A stretch of DNA of 64,000 nt from Rostrohypoxylon terebratum. Taxonomy: Eukaryota; Ascomycota; Sordariomycetes; Xylariales; Hypoxylaceae. The translations under genes and the position numbers were made by a program. The stretch is from NCBI GenBank assembly GCA_022497145.1, contig MU385933.1, positions 90,734 through 154,733 on the forward strand, in the 5' to 3' direction. The notes under the pieces were generated by a model. That model was not told the DNA's origin and ran no database searches. It worked only from the letters and a program-made list of their open reading frames with translations. Shown one piece after another: positions 45,901 through 58,094 of the stretch (position 1 is its first letter; each line of letters begins with the position of its first letter).

Positions 45901-48900
45901 AAAGGTTTTGTGCGACTTGCCTACGTATCCTTGGCACTATGAGGATCTATTATGGACCGAGTCTCGCGTCAGCAGCGAAGGTCGGTTCCGCAAGCATCCG
46001 CGACACGAGCTTCTAGGTAGCGAGATTCCAGGAGGCAACAAGACAACTTTTAGTTGGCGTAATATTCTCCAACTCGATAATGTTCCTTGGCTCCGGGATC
46101 ACAAGCTCGGGGAGACAGTCGTCTTTCCCGCCGCTGGATATATGGCGATTGCGATTGAAGCTTTGAGACAGGTAGCGTCGGACAATCCACTTTCTGCTCC
46201 TGCGTCAATAGTGCTTCGGCACGTAGACCTACTAAATGCTCTGCCTTTGGTCGACGCGAAATCCATCGAACTATACACCGAGCTGAGGCCTCTCGCGCTT
46301 TCAAATGTGAACACTTCCAAAATTTGGTGGCAGTTTCAAATATCTTCCATTTCAGATGGCGTAGCGACGATCCGTGCTAAGGGGTCCTTGAGACTTGACT
46401 CCGAAGACTCAATTATAAGTTTGTCATTGCCATCGTCCAGAAGTCGAATTGCACCTCAGTCCAAGCGTCTTTGGTATGAGAGCATTGCTAGAGGCGGCCT
46501 TGGGTTTGGTCCAGAATTTCAAATAATGGATGAAGTATATACACCAGACCCTAAGGGGACGATGTACGCAGAGGCAAGGACGAAACCGTTAGTTCCTGAG
46601 GCCCAGGGAGCTCGTTACATTGTTCACCCAGTTATTCTCGACAGTCTATTCCAAGTTGGTCTTATTTCTTGTACTGGAGGATTCATACACTCCATGGTCG
46701 CAAAAGTGCCGACGAGGATACGGCAGGTCACCATCAACTTGCGCCCCTACGCAGAAGGAGTGGGAACAATTCGTTCTACGTCAAAGGTCATTGGCTTCTC
46801 TTCGAATAGTCTTGACGCCGCCTTGCTCGATGCTCGACAGCACGTGATAGCTCATTTTAAGGATGTCGATATCACCACATTTGCTGGAAATGAAAAGGTG
46901 GAAGTACGTCACCCCTTTCTTCGAGTTAGCTGGAAGCATGACGTGGAGAAGATCAAGGACAATTCTTCCTTTTCCCAAGCGCTTGACCACATTCTGTCAA
47001 TCTCGGAGTTAGGACGCTTGGGTTCAAGAGGGCATATGCTAGCCGCTCTTGATCTGTTAGTCCACAAAAATCCCGACGCTCGCATATTGTGCCTCTCTAG
47101 TGACCACGTCTTGGTAGTATTGGCTCTACTAGAGGTCCTCAAAGCTACGTCGCATCATCGACGTTTTCGCACATTTTCCCTCGGTCGTTTGACGAGCGAC
47201 GGTGAGCTCGAAGTGGCCGAGATCCGCAACTATACCATGCCGCTTGGATTGGAGTCATTGGCATACAAAAAAGACTATTCGGCGGGCCCGTACGAAATCG
47301 TCATCGTTTCTGAAGATCCAGCCGTGCTTAAATTGCTCAATGGCATGACAACTGCCCACACTATGTTTCTCCAAACTACTGCTGCACCTAATGTTGATAG
47401 TGCTTCCTTGGCTGATGGATTTTCCACCATCTGCTCTGCAACCGCAAAGTCACATAGCATTCAACTAATTAGGAAATCGCCGGTTTTGGTTAATGGTGCC
47501 CCCACGAAGTACCGCAATATCATCCATATCTGCGGGTCTCCGACACAACGTGGGGATGCCAAATTAAAAGATGAGCTCAGCATAGGACTGGGAATGTCCG
47601 TGCAACAGCTAGCACTGGCCGATCTGACCGAATCGTCCATCCCGGCTAACGCACTGGTGATATCCACTATCGAGCTAGAGAGACCCGTTCTAGCTAAGGC
47701 CGACCCGCAGGACTATTTCGGAATCAAGCAGATTGTCGAGAAAGCGGCAAGGATTATCTGGGTGGCAGGATGTGGAGTCTATCAAGGTTTCGACCCGACC
47801 TTGTCTCTATTCCCTGGTCTCGCACGAGCCATCATGATCGAGCAACCATCGACAAAGATCTTCACCCTTGAGCTGGACCCGCAGGCAGGCCCCGAATCCA
47901 TGTCTCGAGATATATCGGCAATCATCGATCAGGAAAAGAGCCCAATTGCCGACTACGAATACGTCAAGGATGACTCCGGACTCATGATCAGCAGGACGGT
48001 GCCTGACGATCGCATGAATCGACAGTTCCGAGATCGGGAGAACGCTATTGCATCATCGCTCCCTCTTGCGAATGCTGGCAATGCTTCTCTGTCGCTTCAA
48101 AAGCCAGGCCAGCTAAGTACGGCGCAATTTGTTAAGAAGCGGCAGCACGACACCAAGAGTCTCGCAGCAGATCACGTAGTAGTGAAAGTATCATGTGTCG
48201 GCCTCAATGCCAAAGATGTGTATGCTCTTGCTGGACGGGTTCACACGACGGAAGCGTCATGCAGTCTTGAATACACTGGCCAGGTCGTTGCGGTCGGCTC
48301 GGCTGTGAATGAGTTAGCTGTTGGTGACAAGGTGGCTGTCATGTACCCCGGCCACTTCAGTACCTTCGAAGAAGTACCGTCATGGAGCTGCGTGAAGTTG
48401 AAACAGGACGAAGATCTCCGCGTAATGGCGTCTGTTTTAGTTGTTTTCGTTACCGCAATCTATGCCCTGCATTATCGCGCACAGCTACAGCCCGGAGAGT
48501 CAATCCTTATCCACTCAGCTGCTGGCGGCGTCGGTATTGCAACAATCCAGGTAGCCAAATTGATTGGTGCGGACATCTTTGCTACGGTTGGAACGAATGA
48601 GAAGAAACAATATCTGATAGACAACTTCGGCCTACAAGCTGACCACATCTTCAATTCTCGCGACTCAGGCTTTGTTTCGGGCATCAAGACAGCTACGGCT
48701 AACCGGGGCGTTGACGTCATTCTCAACTCCTTGGTTGGCGAGCTTCTCCACGACAGCTGGCAGTGTCTAGCAGACTTTGGACGCTTCGTGGAAATAGGCA
48801 AGCGTGATATCATCGACGGCGGCAATTTGAATATGGAAGTGCTTTCTCGCGGCACAACTTTTACGGCATTTGATCTCAGCATGTTGGCTGAATCGACATC

Positions 48901-50293
48901 TCCGGCGCACCACCGCCTTTACAAGACTATGCTAGCACGTGCTATAGACCTTGTACGAAGTGGAAGCGTTGAACCTGTGAAGCCGTTATCTATCTTCAAG
49001 GCCTCGGAAGTAACGCCTGCATTCAATTATTTCAATAGCTCGAAGCGGATGGGGAAAATTGTCATCTCTTTCGAAGACCAGACTCAAATGGTTCCAGTTG
49101 TGCCTGACAAGTTCTCGGCCGTCCTGGACCCGAATAAGAGCTATTTACTATTAGGATGCTTAGGCGGCCTCGGGCGAAGCCTTTCGACGTGGATGTTAAG
49201 TCGCGGCGCTCGTAAATTTATCTTTGTCGGGCGTTCGGGCACTGAGAAACCGGCAGCTAAGCGGTTAGTTGAGAATTTGGAAAAAGCTGGCGCGAGTTGC
49301 ATAGTGATTAAAGGAAATGTGACGAGTGAAGAGGATATGGTGAGAGCTGTTGCCGCAGCGCCAACACCTTTGGGTGGCGTTGTTCAGGCTGCAATGGGCC
49401 TTAACGAAGCCATCTTCAAAAACATGTCTCGAGAACATTGGCTTAACGGCACCGAGGCCAAGGTAAAAGGTACCTGGAACATACACAATGCGCTGTCGAA
49501 GCTTGACAAGGAGAAGGAGCTCGACTTCTTCATCATGACGAGCTCTATCAACGGCAAAGTTGGTACCGCCACAGAAGGCAATTACTGTGCTGCGAACAAC
49601 TTTTTAGACGTCTTCGCTCGCTACCGTCGCAGCCTTGGTCTCAAAGCTATCTCCCTAGGTATAGGCATGGTCTCGGAGGTCGGCTACCTACACGAAAACC
49701 CCCACATAGAGGATCTTCTACTGCGTAAAGGTATCCGCCCTATAACGGAGGACGAATTGCTGCAAATCTTTGATTTCGCTCTATCGGAGCCGCCAACCTC
49801 AGCCCATCCTGACGACCTACTCTCACACCCGCATATTCTGACTGGGCTAGAGGTTACAGGTCTTCAGGACCAGCACAAACAAGGTTACAACGGATATTGG
49901 CAATTCTTGGATGACGCGCGCTTCTCCGTATTGACTTGTGCGCTGAAACGCAGCAGTGCGAGCGAATCGGCATCAGGCGCAGGTTCGCAATGGTCTGCAA
50001 TCAACGAAGCGCTGGACGCGGGGGATAGAGAGAGGCTAGTGACAATTACCAAGGACCTGATTGCGAAAAAGATGTCCAACTTGATTTTGGTTCCTCTTGC
50101 CAAATTGGACGTTAAAACACCTCTGTCGGATTTCGGGATGGACTCGATGCTGGCAGCGGAGTTGCGACAGTATATATTCAGCGCGACAGGCGCGGACGTC
50201 CTCTTCTTGACGTTGATGGACAAGGCTACGAACGTGACGACATTGGGTGGAATAGTCGCAGACAAGTTGCAGGAGTCTAGGAACAAGGAATAA
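42998..50293 (+). CDS. Highly reducing type I polyketide synthase (KS-AT-DH-ER-KR-ACP)
   Basis: Four exons (42998-43040, 43100-43432, 43486-43822, 43882-50293) give 2374 residues. Domains: KS with Cys178 (DTACSSS), His313 (VETHGTGTG) and His352 (TNLGHSEAA); a Gly/Asn linker; AT with GHSSGE (Ser656); DH with His978 (HKLGETVVFP) and Asp in HPVILDSLFQ; ER with SAAGGVGIATIQVAK; KR with LLGCLGGLGRS and GNYCAANNF; ACP with GMDSM, Ser2326. The roughly 330 residues between DH and ER show no SAM-binding glycine-rich motif, so a C-methyltransferase is absent or dead. No thioesterase or reductase domain follows the ACP, so release must be done by a partner. Product: a reduced aliphatic chain of unknown length. 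The small first exon (14 codons) joins PIAIIGIG to CRLPGSISNPSQLW, as in other HR-PKS enzymes. Confidence 0.96.
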
Positions 50294-50355
50294 GATGGAC
50301 GGGGAGGTATCTGATGATTTGATGATAGCGTGTAGGCGTTTATGAAGAGTGATGG

Positions 50356-50356
<1 letters not shown>

Positions 50357-50389
<33 letters not shown>
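50357..50389 (+). repeat. (GTT)n microsatellite
   Basis: About eleven GTT triplets 64 bp after the PKS stop codon. Confidence 0.95.
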
Positions 50390-50390
<1 letters not shown>

Positions 50391-50859
50391 GAATTTCTTG
50401 ATATCTTGATATTTTGATTTGTTTGAGTTTGTTGGAAGGTTTGAAGTTTAGGTATGAAGTACAAGTTACCAATCTGAATTCTTAGAATGGATGACGATCA
50501 ATCCAGATAAAGGGGGATTACTAAGGGGCTACAAGAATTCTCCACCGGACATAGGTCTCCACAATAATGGATCAGGAGTTGTTCTTAGCTTTTGAGGACT
50601 TTACATAGTAGGCGTAAATGTTCACTAAATTTCCATTCGCTCTCAATTTCATATGCCCTAGTACGAAGTACATACCTAGTATTTCACTGATAGCGTCAGT
50701 AACGTCAGGTAAAACACTATGGAGATTAGCAATATAGGCAGGCAAGCTGTCGCAATCTTGCTCCAAGAATTAGTACCTAGGACTAGGTAATCGTTTTTTA
50801 AGATCCTTCACAGTCCCGCTAAGCCCTAAAACTCCCGAAGTCCCCCAGACGGCAAGATA

Positions 50860-50905
50860 CAATACCTAGGTACCTAGGTACCTAGGTCCTAGGCCCTAGG
50901 TAGAT
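50860..50905. repeat. CCTAGGTA palindrome block
   Basis: Overlapping CCTAGGTA units (cctaggtacctaggtacctaggtcctagg) followed by ccctaggtag make a self-complementary stretch of about 46 bp. It belongs to the dispersed palindrome family of this window. Confidence 0.85.
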
Positions 50906-51165
50906 ACATAATGCCGTAAGCACGGCATTATTAGTGCTGACAAGTAATTAAATTGGGGGCCTGTATGATGATAGATGGATGGATGGATCATAGCCATAGA
51001 GACCTAGAGATGACATTGGAAGCCTTCTTCCTTCGTCCACCCTTTGCCAAAGCGTTGGCGACCTAATAAGTTGACATACTAGGTATGCTTTCATGTTAGG
51101 CATACTGCTATTCAAAATTTGTTCACAATTCTTTCTACCAGGTCTACAGTCTAGAGAAAAGTTCG

Positions 51166-52862
51166 ATGTCGCGCATTAGCCGTGGATGTCTGAGATGTCG
51201 CCAGCGACGAGTCAAGTGCGACCAAGGGAAGCCCTCATGCCAGCGTTGTATCAACCGCAATGAGAATTGCGAAGGCTATCGCGATGAGGCCAGCATTGTG
51301 TTTCGCTACGAGACAGATAGAGTAATTGAACGGGCCAATGCAGTTGCATCATTTACTAGTTCCGGACGAAAGCCTAGGAGAAAGAGCTGGTCCGCCGATC
51401 TGAAGTCGGATTCAAATTCAAACAAATCCTCAGCCGCCTTTATTGACCCTTCCAATCTCGCGGAAGAAGAAATTCCCAGTTTTAGGACACCAAACCATCC
51501 TCTATGGACCAAGACCATCCCAGACCACTTACGACCTACTCCGGAAGATGAAGCCGTCAACCTATTCATCGGCAAATATGTTATGTATCCATGTACCGAG
51601 ACGTCGTCACCTGGCTTCCTCGAACATCTGCCATCTTTGTTCAAAGATGTAAATGTGGAGGGGCGTTTCGCATTACGGTGGGCTGTCCGAGCCGCTGCTT
51701 ACGCTGATATCGCCAAAGCTCAGAATAACGATAGGCTTATCAACAAGGCCTTTCAATGCTATGGAATGTCGCTTTCAGCACTGGGAGAATCCCTATCGTT
51801 ACCAGGAAAAACACCTGATGATTATGACCTTATGACTGTAGTTATGTTAGACATTTTTGAGGTATGTCCGAATATAATGATAGGACGAATTGCATCTACT
51901 AAAATCCCAGACTTTCTTCATCGAAGAGCCTGCAATGCGCGGGGCCCACGCTCAAGGCATGGCGCAAATATTGAGACTCAGGGGCCCTGACCAGATATAT
52001 AGCCCCCGTGGATGGAGCCTATTCAGGCTCGCACACCATAGAATAGTGAGTTGGCCAGCCACTATAGCTCTATATTGTAGACACTCACAAGTTGCAGCAA
52101 AAACAGCAGCTAGCGTTCAACCTCAAACCTCTCGAGGATTCACAACATTGGCTTGATCAACTAGATGACAATGCTCCTGCTGTTCGTCTAGAGAAAGATG
52201 CTTTTCGAATTAGCCAGACATGTGAGCGAGGGAGAAAGTTGCAGGAGACCCTAACTAATGGCAGCTCGTCAGCAGCAGAAGTCCTCAGTTTAGTGCATGA
52301 GTTGGTTCAGCTAGACCAAGAGGTCGTTAGCTGGCGTCAAAAGCCCGAATGGTCTTTCAAGACGCTGAATGTGTCCGACTTACCTGTATTCGATCCTCTA
52401 GTACAACCATTAACTAACAACATCCAACTTCATGCGGACCTTTGGATGGCATACGAGTGGAATTATCACCGTACTGCACGCATCATCGGCCATCAACAAT
52501 TACTCAACTGCTTGGAAATCGCGATGCATTCATCCGCCATACATGATCCTGTAAGAGAGAGTCTGATGACCTTAACTGAGAAATTCACAAGTACAATACG
52601 GTTACTTGCCGATGAGGTCCTGTCCACTGTACCTCAAACTTTCGGTGATATTAACAACTTAGGTCATCTACATAACCAAAACGCCGCCCCTCCGCAGTAC
52701 CGTAGCATAGGAGGATATCTACTCTTATGGCCTATCAAGATTATAAAAGGGGCTCAATTCGCAACAACAAGGGACCAAAAACGCAAAGCTCAGATAGTAT
52801 TCGAACGGATTCGCGAGTACACAGGCATGAAGTCGCATCTCGGGTCCCTGAGTGTCATTTGA
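51166..52862 (+). CDS. Zn2Cys6 fungal transcription factor
   Basis: Three exons (51166-51861, 51911-52045, 52092-52862; introns of 49 and 46 nt, both phase 0) give 533 residues. The N-terminal zinc cluster has Cys8, Cys11, Cys18, Cys25, Cys28 and Cys35 (CX2CX6CX6CX2CX6C), with RQRRVK between the second and third. A hydrophobic helical region typical of the fungal-specific regulatory domain follows from about residue 120, including FFIEEPAMRGAHAQGMAQIL and RLRGPDQIYSPRGWSLFRL. The protein is a DNA-binding regulator that acts in the nucleus. Its position between the PKS and the cupin/AKR genes makes it the likely pathway-specific regulator; this is inference. Confidence 0.92.
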
Positions 52863-52928
52863 ATTCAATATCTAGATTGCCTAAGCTCCTCTCTAGGCCT
52901 CCATTAACAGTTCTAAACGCGTAACACT

Positions 52929-53453
52929 CTATTGACCAGGTACCTTGATGACCGTCTCTCCTAACTCCTCCCCGCTGGCCAACTTGATCTTCTCCGAGCT
53001 AACCCCCACAAACGCGATGCGACACGGCTCATCTGTCCGATTATGCCAAGCATGATTAACGCCCTGCTGCACGATGAACTCGCCCTCCTTAACCGTTTTC
53101 TCCTCGCCGCCATCCAAAGCAAGGACAATCTCCCCGGACAGCACGACAGCGTAATCAAGGCTGACAGTGCGATGCATGGGCACGCTGAAGTGAGGTGCTA
53201 TGTTCGTGATGCAGAAGTTAATTCCAGCAGGGGGGACGCGAGGTAGCGTCTTCTGCGGGCTTGTGGGTCCCTCAAGGTTGTTAACGGGGACGGAGGCGCG
53301 CACGTCAAGGATGGCGAAAGAGCTCCCAGTTGGCCCGAAAGGCGAGAATGATTCGAGGACGCGGTCTGAGTGGAAGATAGATGTACCGTCTTCAGCGTGG
53401 GTCGTGACGACAACGCGAGCGCCGCTAGTTAGGAGGGATGTGTTGGAGCTCAT
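52929..53453 (-). CDS. Cupin-domain protein
   Basis: A single exon of 174 residues. The cupin barrel spans about residues 85-155: PMHRTVSLDYAVVLSGEIVL, EKTVKEGEFIVQQGVNHAWH and NRTDEPCRIAFVG. Possible metal ligands are His94, Glu108 and His134 or His137. Small cupins of this kind are common in fungal biosynthetic clusters, where some isomerise or cyclise intermediates; the function here is unknown. The gene is convergent with the zinc-cluster gene, ending 66 bp from it. Confidence 0.88.
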   Translation of the reverse strand: MSSNTSLLTSGARVVVTTHAEDGTSIFHSDRVLESFSPFGPTGSSFAILDVRASVPVNNLEGPTSPQKTLPRVPPAGINFCITNIAPHFSVPMHRTVSLDYAVVLSGEIVLALDGGEEKTVKEGEFIVQQGVNHAWHNRTDEPCRIAFVGVSSEKIKLASGEELGETVIKVPGQ

Positions 53454-54509
53454 GGTGGTCTATGTGCTGGGGACCGGGTTGATGATTTTAAGAAGGGCAG
53501 ATGAATATCTAGTTTGACAAAACTAAGCGGCTGTGAGTCGATTTGGGTAGGAGGTTCTTTGAAATTTCAATGACGGTTTTTTACCTTACCATTGATGTAA
53601 ATCTAGAGACATACGCTTGAGGATACTCAATATTTATACATAAAACCTCTGCAAAGCGTCTTTCTAGCCATTTTCCCCCCGTCATCTGCGAAGCTATCCT
53701 GGGAGAGCACACCTCGCAGCACTAGCTGAATTCGGTAACCGGCACGAGCTGAGGGCTCAGCAACATCTCGACCCCAACTGAAATCTGGAGGGGGTGGGAG
53801 AATCCTTCACCTTGAGCGATGGATACCCCCACGAATCATGGCCGCGGCATTGGCGTGCGACTTCTTCATATCGTATGAATTACTGTATTTGGAAACCTAC
53901 TCGAACCCTTGAACCTCATATAGAAACCATTGTCGGATATAGACCCGACCTCTGCTGACTAGTGCCCATCTTAAGATACGAAAATAAGAAAGTTCCAATC
54001 GTCCACATTCCGCAGCTATGGAAGCTTGTATATTTGCTCTTGATGAGTGATATATTTCTAAATCTACAACCTAGGCACATACATAGTATGAAATTAATCA
54101 TCAATGCTGATTACTTTATTACGAGCTACTTTATTGGAGCTCGTCTGCCTCCCAGTCATCTCTAAAATCGGGTTTCACTAACATCGGAATCCGACATCGT
54201 CGCAAAGCCTAGACCCGCTCTACAATCGGATTTAAAATTTTGGACATAATAAAACCGGTCGTGACTGATAGTAGCAGCTCCATCTGTGCATATTGATCCA
54301 TTTCCATAGGCGTCAATAGGAGAGGCTTGAGAAAATATAAAAAGGATGGCGTCGTTGAACCAATATTCTAACATTTGGTCACGAAACAGGCACCCTGAAT
54401 GACAACCCTCATTAGACCAACACGATATCGACTACTACCACAAGAAGAAGCAACTTTCTAGAAAACTGTATTTTTCTTCTTGGCAATTCGCACCCAAAAC
54501 GTCTCGAAG
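53454..54509. other. Divergent intergenic region between cupin and AKR genes
   Basis: About 1.05 kb separating the divergent cupin and aldo-keto reductase genes. No gene is supported; frames at 53916-54165 and 54162-54374 are domain-free. An everted-like CCG-rich word was not found. Confidence 0.5.
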
Positions 54510-55623
54510 ATGCCTCAGATTTCTGGAAAAGAAGTAGGCCCTATCGGCCTGGGCCTCATGGGCTTCACCTGGAGGACAAACCCATGCCCACGTCAACAAG
54601 CTTTCGAAGCTATGCGCACAGCACTTAAACACAGCAGTACGTCGACCAACTCTTGTTACACCATGGGTGGTTCGAACTCTTTGACAATTAGAAGCTAACA
54701 TTTGAATTAGTGAACCTATGGAACGGCGGAGAGATGTACGGAGTCCCGGAGTACAACAGTCTGGTGCTATTGGGACAATACTTGCAGCAGTATCCCGAAG
54801 ACGCCGATAAAATTGTTCTTACTATTAAGGGTGGTGCCACCCCGAGTGGGAAGATAGACGGATCTCCAGAGAATACTCGCCGTAGTCTCGATCACTGTAT
54901 CGCCCTGCTTAAGGACCGGAAGAAGATTGACATGTTTGAATTCGCTCGCAGGGACCCTAAATGGCCTATGGAGACTACCTTTGGTATAATTCAAAAGGAG
55001 TATGTGGAAACGGGGAAAATCGGCGGAATCTCGCTGTCGGAGGTGCGAGCTGAGACGATCCACGAAGCCGCTAAAATCGTTAAAATTGTCGCAGTAGAGG
55101 TTGAGCTTTCGCTGTAAGTCCTAATAGTAAGACATGACTTATACATATGCTAACATTGGTACCTAGATTCGCTACTGACATCCTAGAAAATGGCGTTGCG
55201 GCTGCCTGCGCCCAATACGACATCCCGATCATCGCCTACTCGCCGATTGGTAGAGGTATTTTGACCGGGCAGATAAAGAAACATGCCGACATTCCAGAGG
55301 ACTCGATGCTGCGGCTTTTCCCTCGCTTTTCACCCGAGAACTTCGACTTTAACTTGCAGCTCGTCAAGCAAGTCGAGGAGTTGGCAGAGAAGAAGGGTGT
55401 CACGCCAGGTCAACTTGCTATTAACTGGACGAGGATGGTAGCGAAGCGTCCCGGGATGCCCACGATCATCCCAATCCCAGGTGCGACAACGGCAGCGCGG
55501 GTGGAAGAGAATAGCAAGCTGGTCGATCTTACGGACGAAGAGATGGCAAAGATTGATGCTATTTTGGCTAAATTTACGCCGGCTGGCAATCGTTATCCTG
55601 ATTTTTTCCCTATGAACACTTAG
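54510..55623 (+). CDS. Aldo-keto reductase, pyridoxal reductase (Plr1/AKR8) type
   Basis: Three exons (54510-54636, 54711-55113, 55167-55623) give 328 residues. The (beta/alpha)8 AKR features are VGPIGLGLMGFTWR at the start, the NGGEMYG active-site Tyr at about residue 52, the active-site Lys in IKGG, VEVELSLFATDILENGV and IIAYSPIGRGILTG, with IPIPGATTAARVEEN near the C-terminus for cofactor binding. This branch reduces aldehydes with NADPH; the founding members reduce pyridoxal, but cluster-encoded relatives act on metabolites. It is the right-hand edge of the probable cluster. Splices restore LKHS-MNLWNGGEMYG and VELSL-FATDILENG. Confidence 0.92.
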
Positions 55624-56590
55624 GGAAGCACAATGTACCTAACTAAAGGGACTATCGTTACCTACTAGGTAGGTGGGTATGAGCCCTTGGGGGAAACATA
55701 TGTATGGATGCTGGGTATCTACCTAGGTCCTAGGTATGTACCTTGCAACCTGACATCTCAGCAGGCTTCTTTCAAAATCTATAGTTGAAGGCAATTAATT
55801 CACAGGTAGTGCGTTCTCGTTTTCTTTTTTCAATGCGTGCATCCTAGTACTATTTTGATAACTGTTGTTGGATTGTATGTTGAAGATAGTAATTCGCCTC
55901 CGAATGCAAGGAGCATGGGACTTGGGTTGAGCTCTGTGACATGGAAAGATGGACAGCTATGTACTACATAGTAGCACCTATCTATGTTGATACCTATGGT
56001 CCTATGGTTAAAATAAACAGTGTTCGTACTATACGGGTTGGAAAGGTTTAGGCTAGGTTAGCGAATTACCCAAAACGTCAACTCGAGTCAAACTCCATCC
56101 CGTTGATTGGATAAAGGTTAGAAATGCTACCTGGTAGCGTCAACCTCGTAAACTCTAAGCCATCTCAGTAAATGTACTACTCGGTACTACTACTAGGTAG
56201 GTGAGAGAAGATTGGGAAATACTACTGCGATCACAATATTTTCACTTTAGACATTATTTAGCAATGCATCGGTTTCTAGATCTTGTAAATGCACTCCAAT
56301 TTACCTCCATACCTAGAAACTCAAGCCGAGCGAGGAATACTAGGGCTACCTACACAATATGTGTATCTACCTAGGACCTTGGTATATGCATACCTAACCA
56401 AACGACCACGTATCCATGTCTAATCCACAAGAAACACATGTATCGCTAGATCGGCGAGGTTGTGGCCCTTTAGAAATAAATAGCAAGAAACTCCTGAGCC
56501 CATGAGTTATTCCGTGAAGATGCAGCCGTTCCAATTAATATGTCCCTTTTCAACGCCAATGTGATATATTGCCTGATACTCATCGCTTTC
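55624..56590. other. Intergenic spacer
   Basis: No gene. CCTAGGTCCTAGGTA-type palindromes at 55720-55742 and near 56370. AT-rich elsewhere. Confidence 0.6.
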
Positions 56591-58094
56591 TCATTGTATT
56601 ATGCCAAAATGTCTCATCGCATGGATTGTCGCTTCGGTCGCTTCACCAGTCGCCTCGCCTGTTGTTTCATGACCGGCAGTCTCGTGGGGGTTCGGAAAGT
56701 AGAATGCGGCGACAGCGATGGCAACATAAACAACGACGCAAAGAAACCCTTCCAAATAGTCACTCTTCTGATCTCTTAGGACATTTCCGACTGTGATGAT
56801 AGCAAGGATCAACATGATGATGTCAAAGATTTCAAACTCCAGGGCCATCTGGCGACGGGCGATCCATCCCACGATAACAACTAATGGAGCATTGAGCATC
56901 GCCGTCTGAATCGTAGCCCCAATGCAATGAGAAAGGGCAAAGTTAATCTGGTTATCCCAAGCTTCGTCGATGGCTGTCAGATGCTCGGCGGCTTTTTCAA
57001 CCAGGGGAACCAGAATCAAGCCCATGAACGGGTCGGAAATACTGTGCTTCTCCACTATCTCAGGTATTTCGCCCACCAGCGCAATGGCGATGAATGTTAC
57101 GAGGGCTACAGAGATGGCTAAGGCAAAGATACACTCGGTCATTGTATATTTATCCTTAGCTTTATCCTTATGAGCATCGACATCTCGTTCTTCGTCCATT
57201 TCGTATAGCTCGTCGTAGATACCATGGTGTGTGTGTAACTGGAAGAAAGTGAAAACGGCGTAGGCGATAATCAATAGGATAGCTATGATGCGAGAGATCC
57301 TGATCACCCTGTTGCTGATTTCGTCCGCCGTTAGATTGAATCCCGAATTCGTAACCGTGCGCTCGAAAACTGTAGGAATTGCCAAGCCAAGACCACTGTT
57401 AATCATTAGCTCCGCCCAACCTCTCTCAAGTAATGGCGTAAGATCAGAATCAGGTAACGTACGCGATAAGCAAGAGATTCGAGCCAACCTCGCTGACGGC
57501 GGCATGAAACGTAGCTTCGTCCCGTCGTAGACCGGCAGCGAAGAAGCAGAGCCCCAAACATAATAACATGTTCGCCAATATAGAACCGAGTATGGCAGCC
57601 TGTATAACGTAGAATTCATCGTGGAATAGTAGGATCATGAACAGAACAATTTCGACTATAGATGCAACGGTGATTTCTGTGAGTACTCCAAGCATATGCG
57701 GCAACTTCCTCGCTAACTCCTGGCCGGCAAAACCGATGAGGTTTGCACATGGTACCATCGCAACGTAGGCTAAGCTGAATCTCAACACCGGGTGGCTCTT
57801 CACAACATAGTAAGCGACGATGGCAGCCGGTACGAAAGGCCAAAGGATGTTGACCATTCGCGATACCCAATTGCTAGAGCGCCAAGTGATAGCAAGAAAC
57901 TTAATGGGATGTATGCCTCTTCGCCCAGACTCTCCGGCCGACTTGACTCGGAAAAGACCTTTCTTCTTTTCACTAGGGCCATTCACGATCTCTTGTCGGG
58001 TCTTGGGAAGCGCCGCTTCGCGTTCGCCATGGTGGGAATTCCGTGGGGTCTTTTCGCGTTCCCTCAAGACGCCACCATTACCACGCGCTGCCAT
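56591..58094 (-). CDS. Cation/proton exchanger of the CaCA (VCX/CAX) superfamily, divergent signature
   Basis: Two exons on the minus strand (58094-57463 and 57395-56591; intron GTACGT...AACAG, 67 nt) give 478 residues. Ten to eleven hydrophobic segments are visible, split by a charged loop (MDEERDVDAHKDKAKDKYTM). Both repeat motifs are present: LGVLTEITVASIVEIVLF in the first half and LVEKAAEHLTAIDEAWDNQI with IGATIQTAMLNAPLVV in the second, and VIQAAILGSILANMLLCLG after the first. The family moves Ca2+ or other cations into the vacuole or other compartments in exchange for H+. The classical GNxxE asparagines are replaced (ASIVE and EKAAE), so ion selectivity cannot be assumed. The ATG at 58094 was chosen as the first in frame. 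Confidence 0.87.

Larger units (their letters stand above)
50294..51165. other. Intergenic spacer between PKS and regulator
   Basis: It contains the (GTT)n tract (50357-50389) in the PKS 3' flank, a GATG tandem near 50974-50986, and a dense CCTAGGTA palindrome block (50860-50905). The last part is the promoter of the zinc-cluster gene. No gene seen. Confidence 0.6.

Noticed and set aside
49885..50472. 195-codon minus-strand frame over the PKS ACP end
   Set aside because: Antisense to the conserved ACP-coding exon; its Thr or Asn runs come from the (GTT)n repeat.
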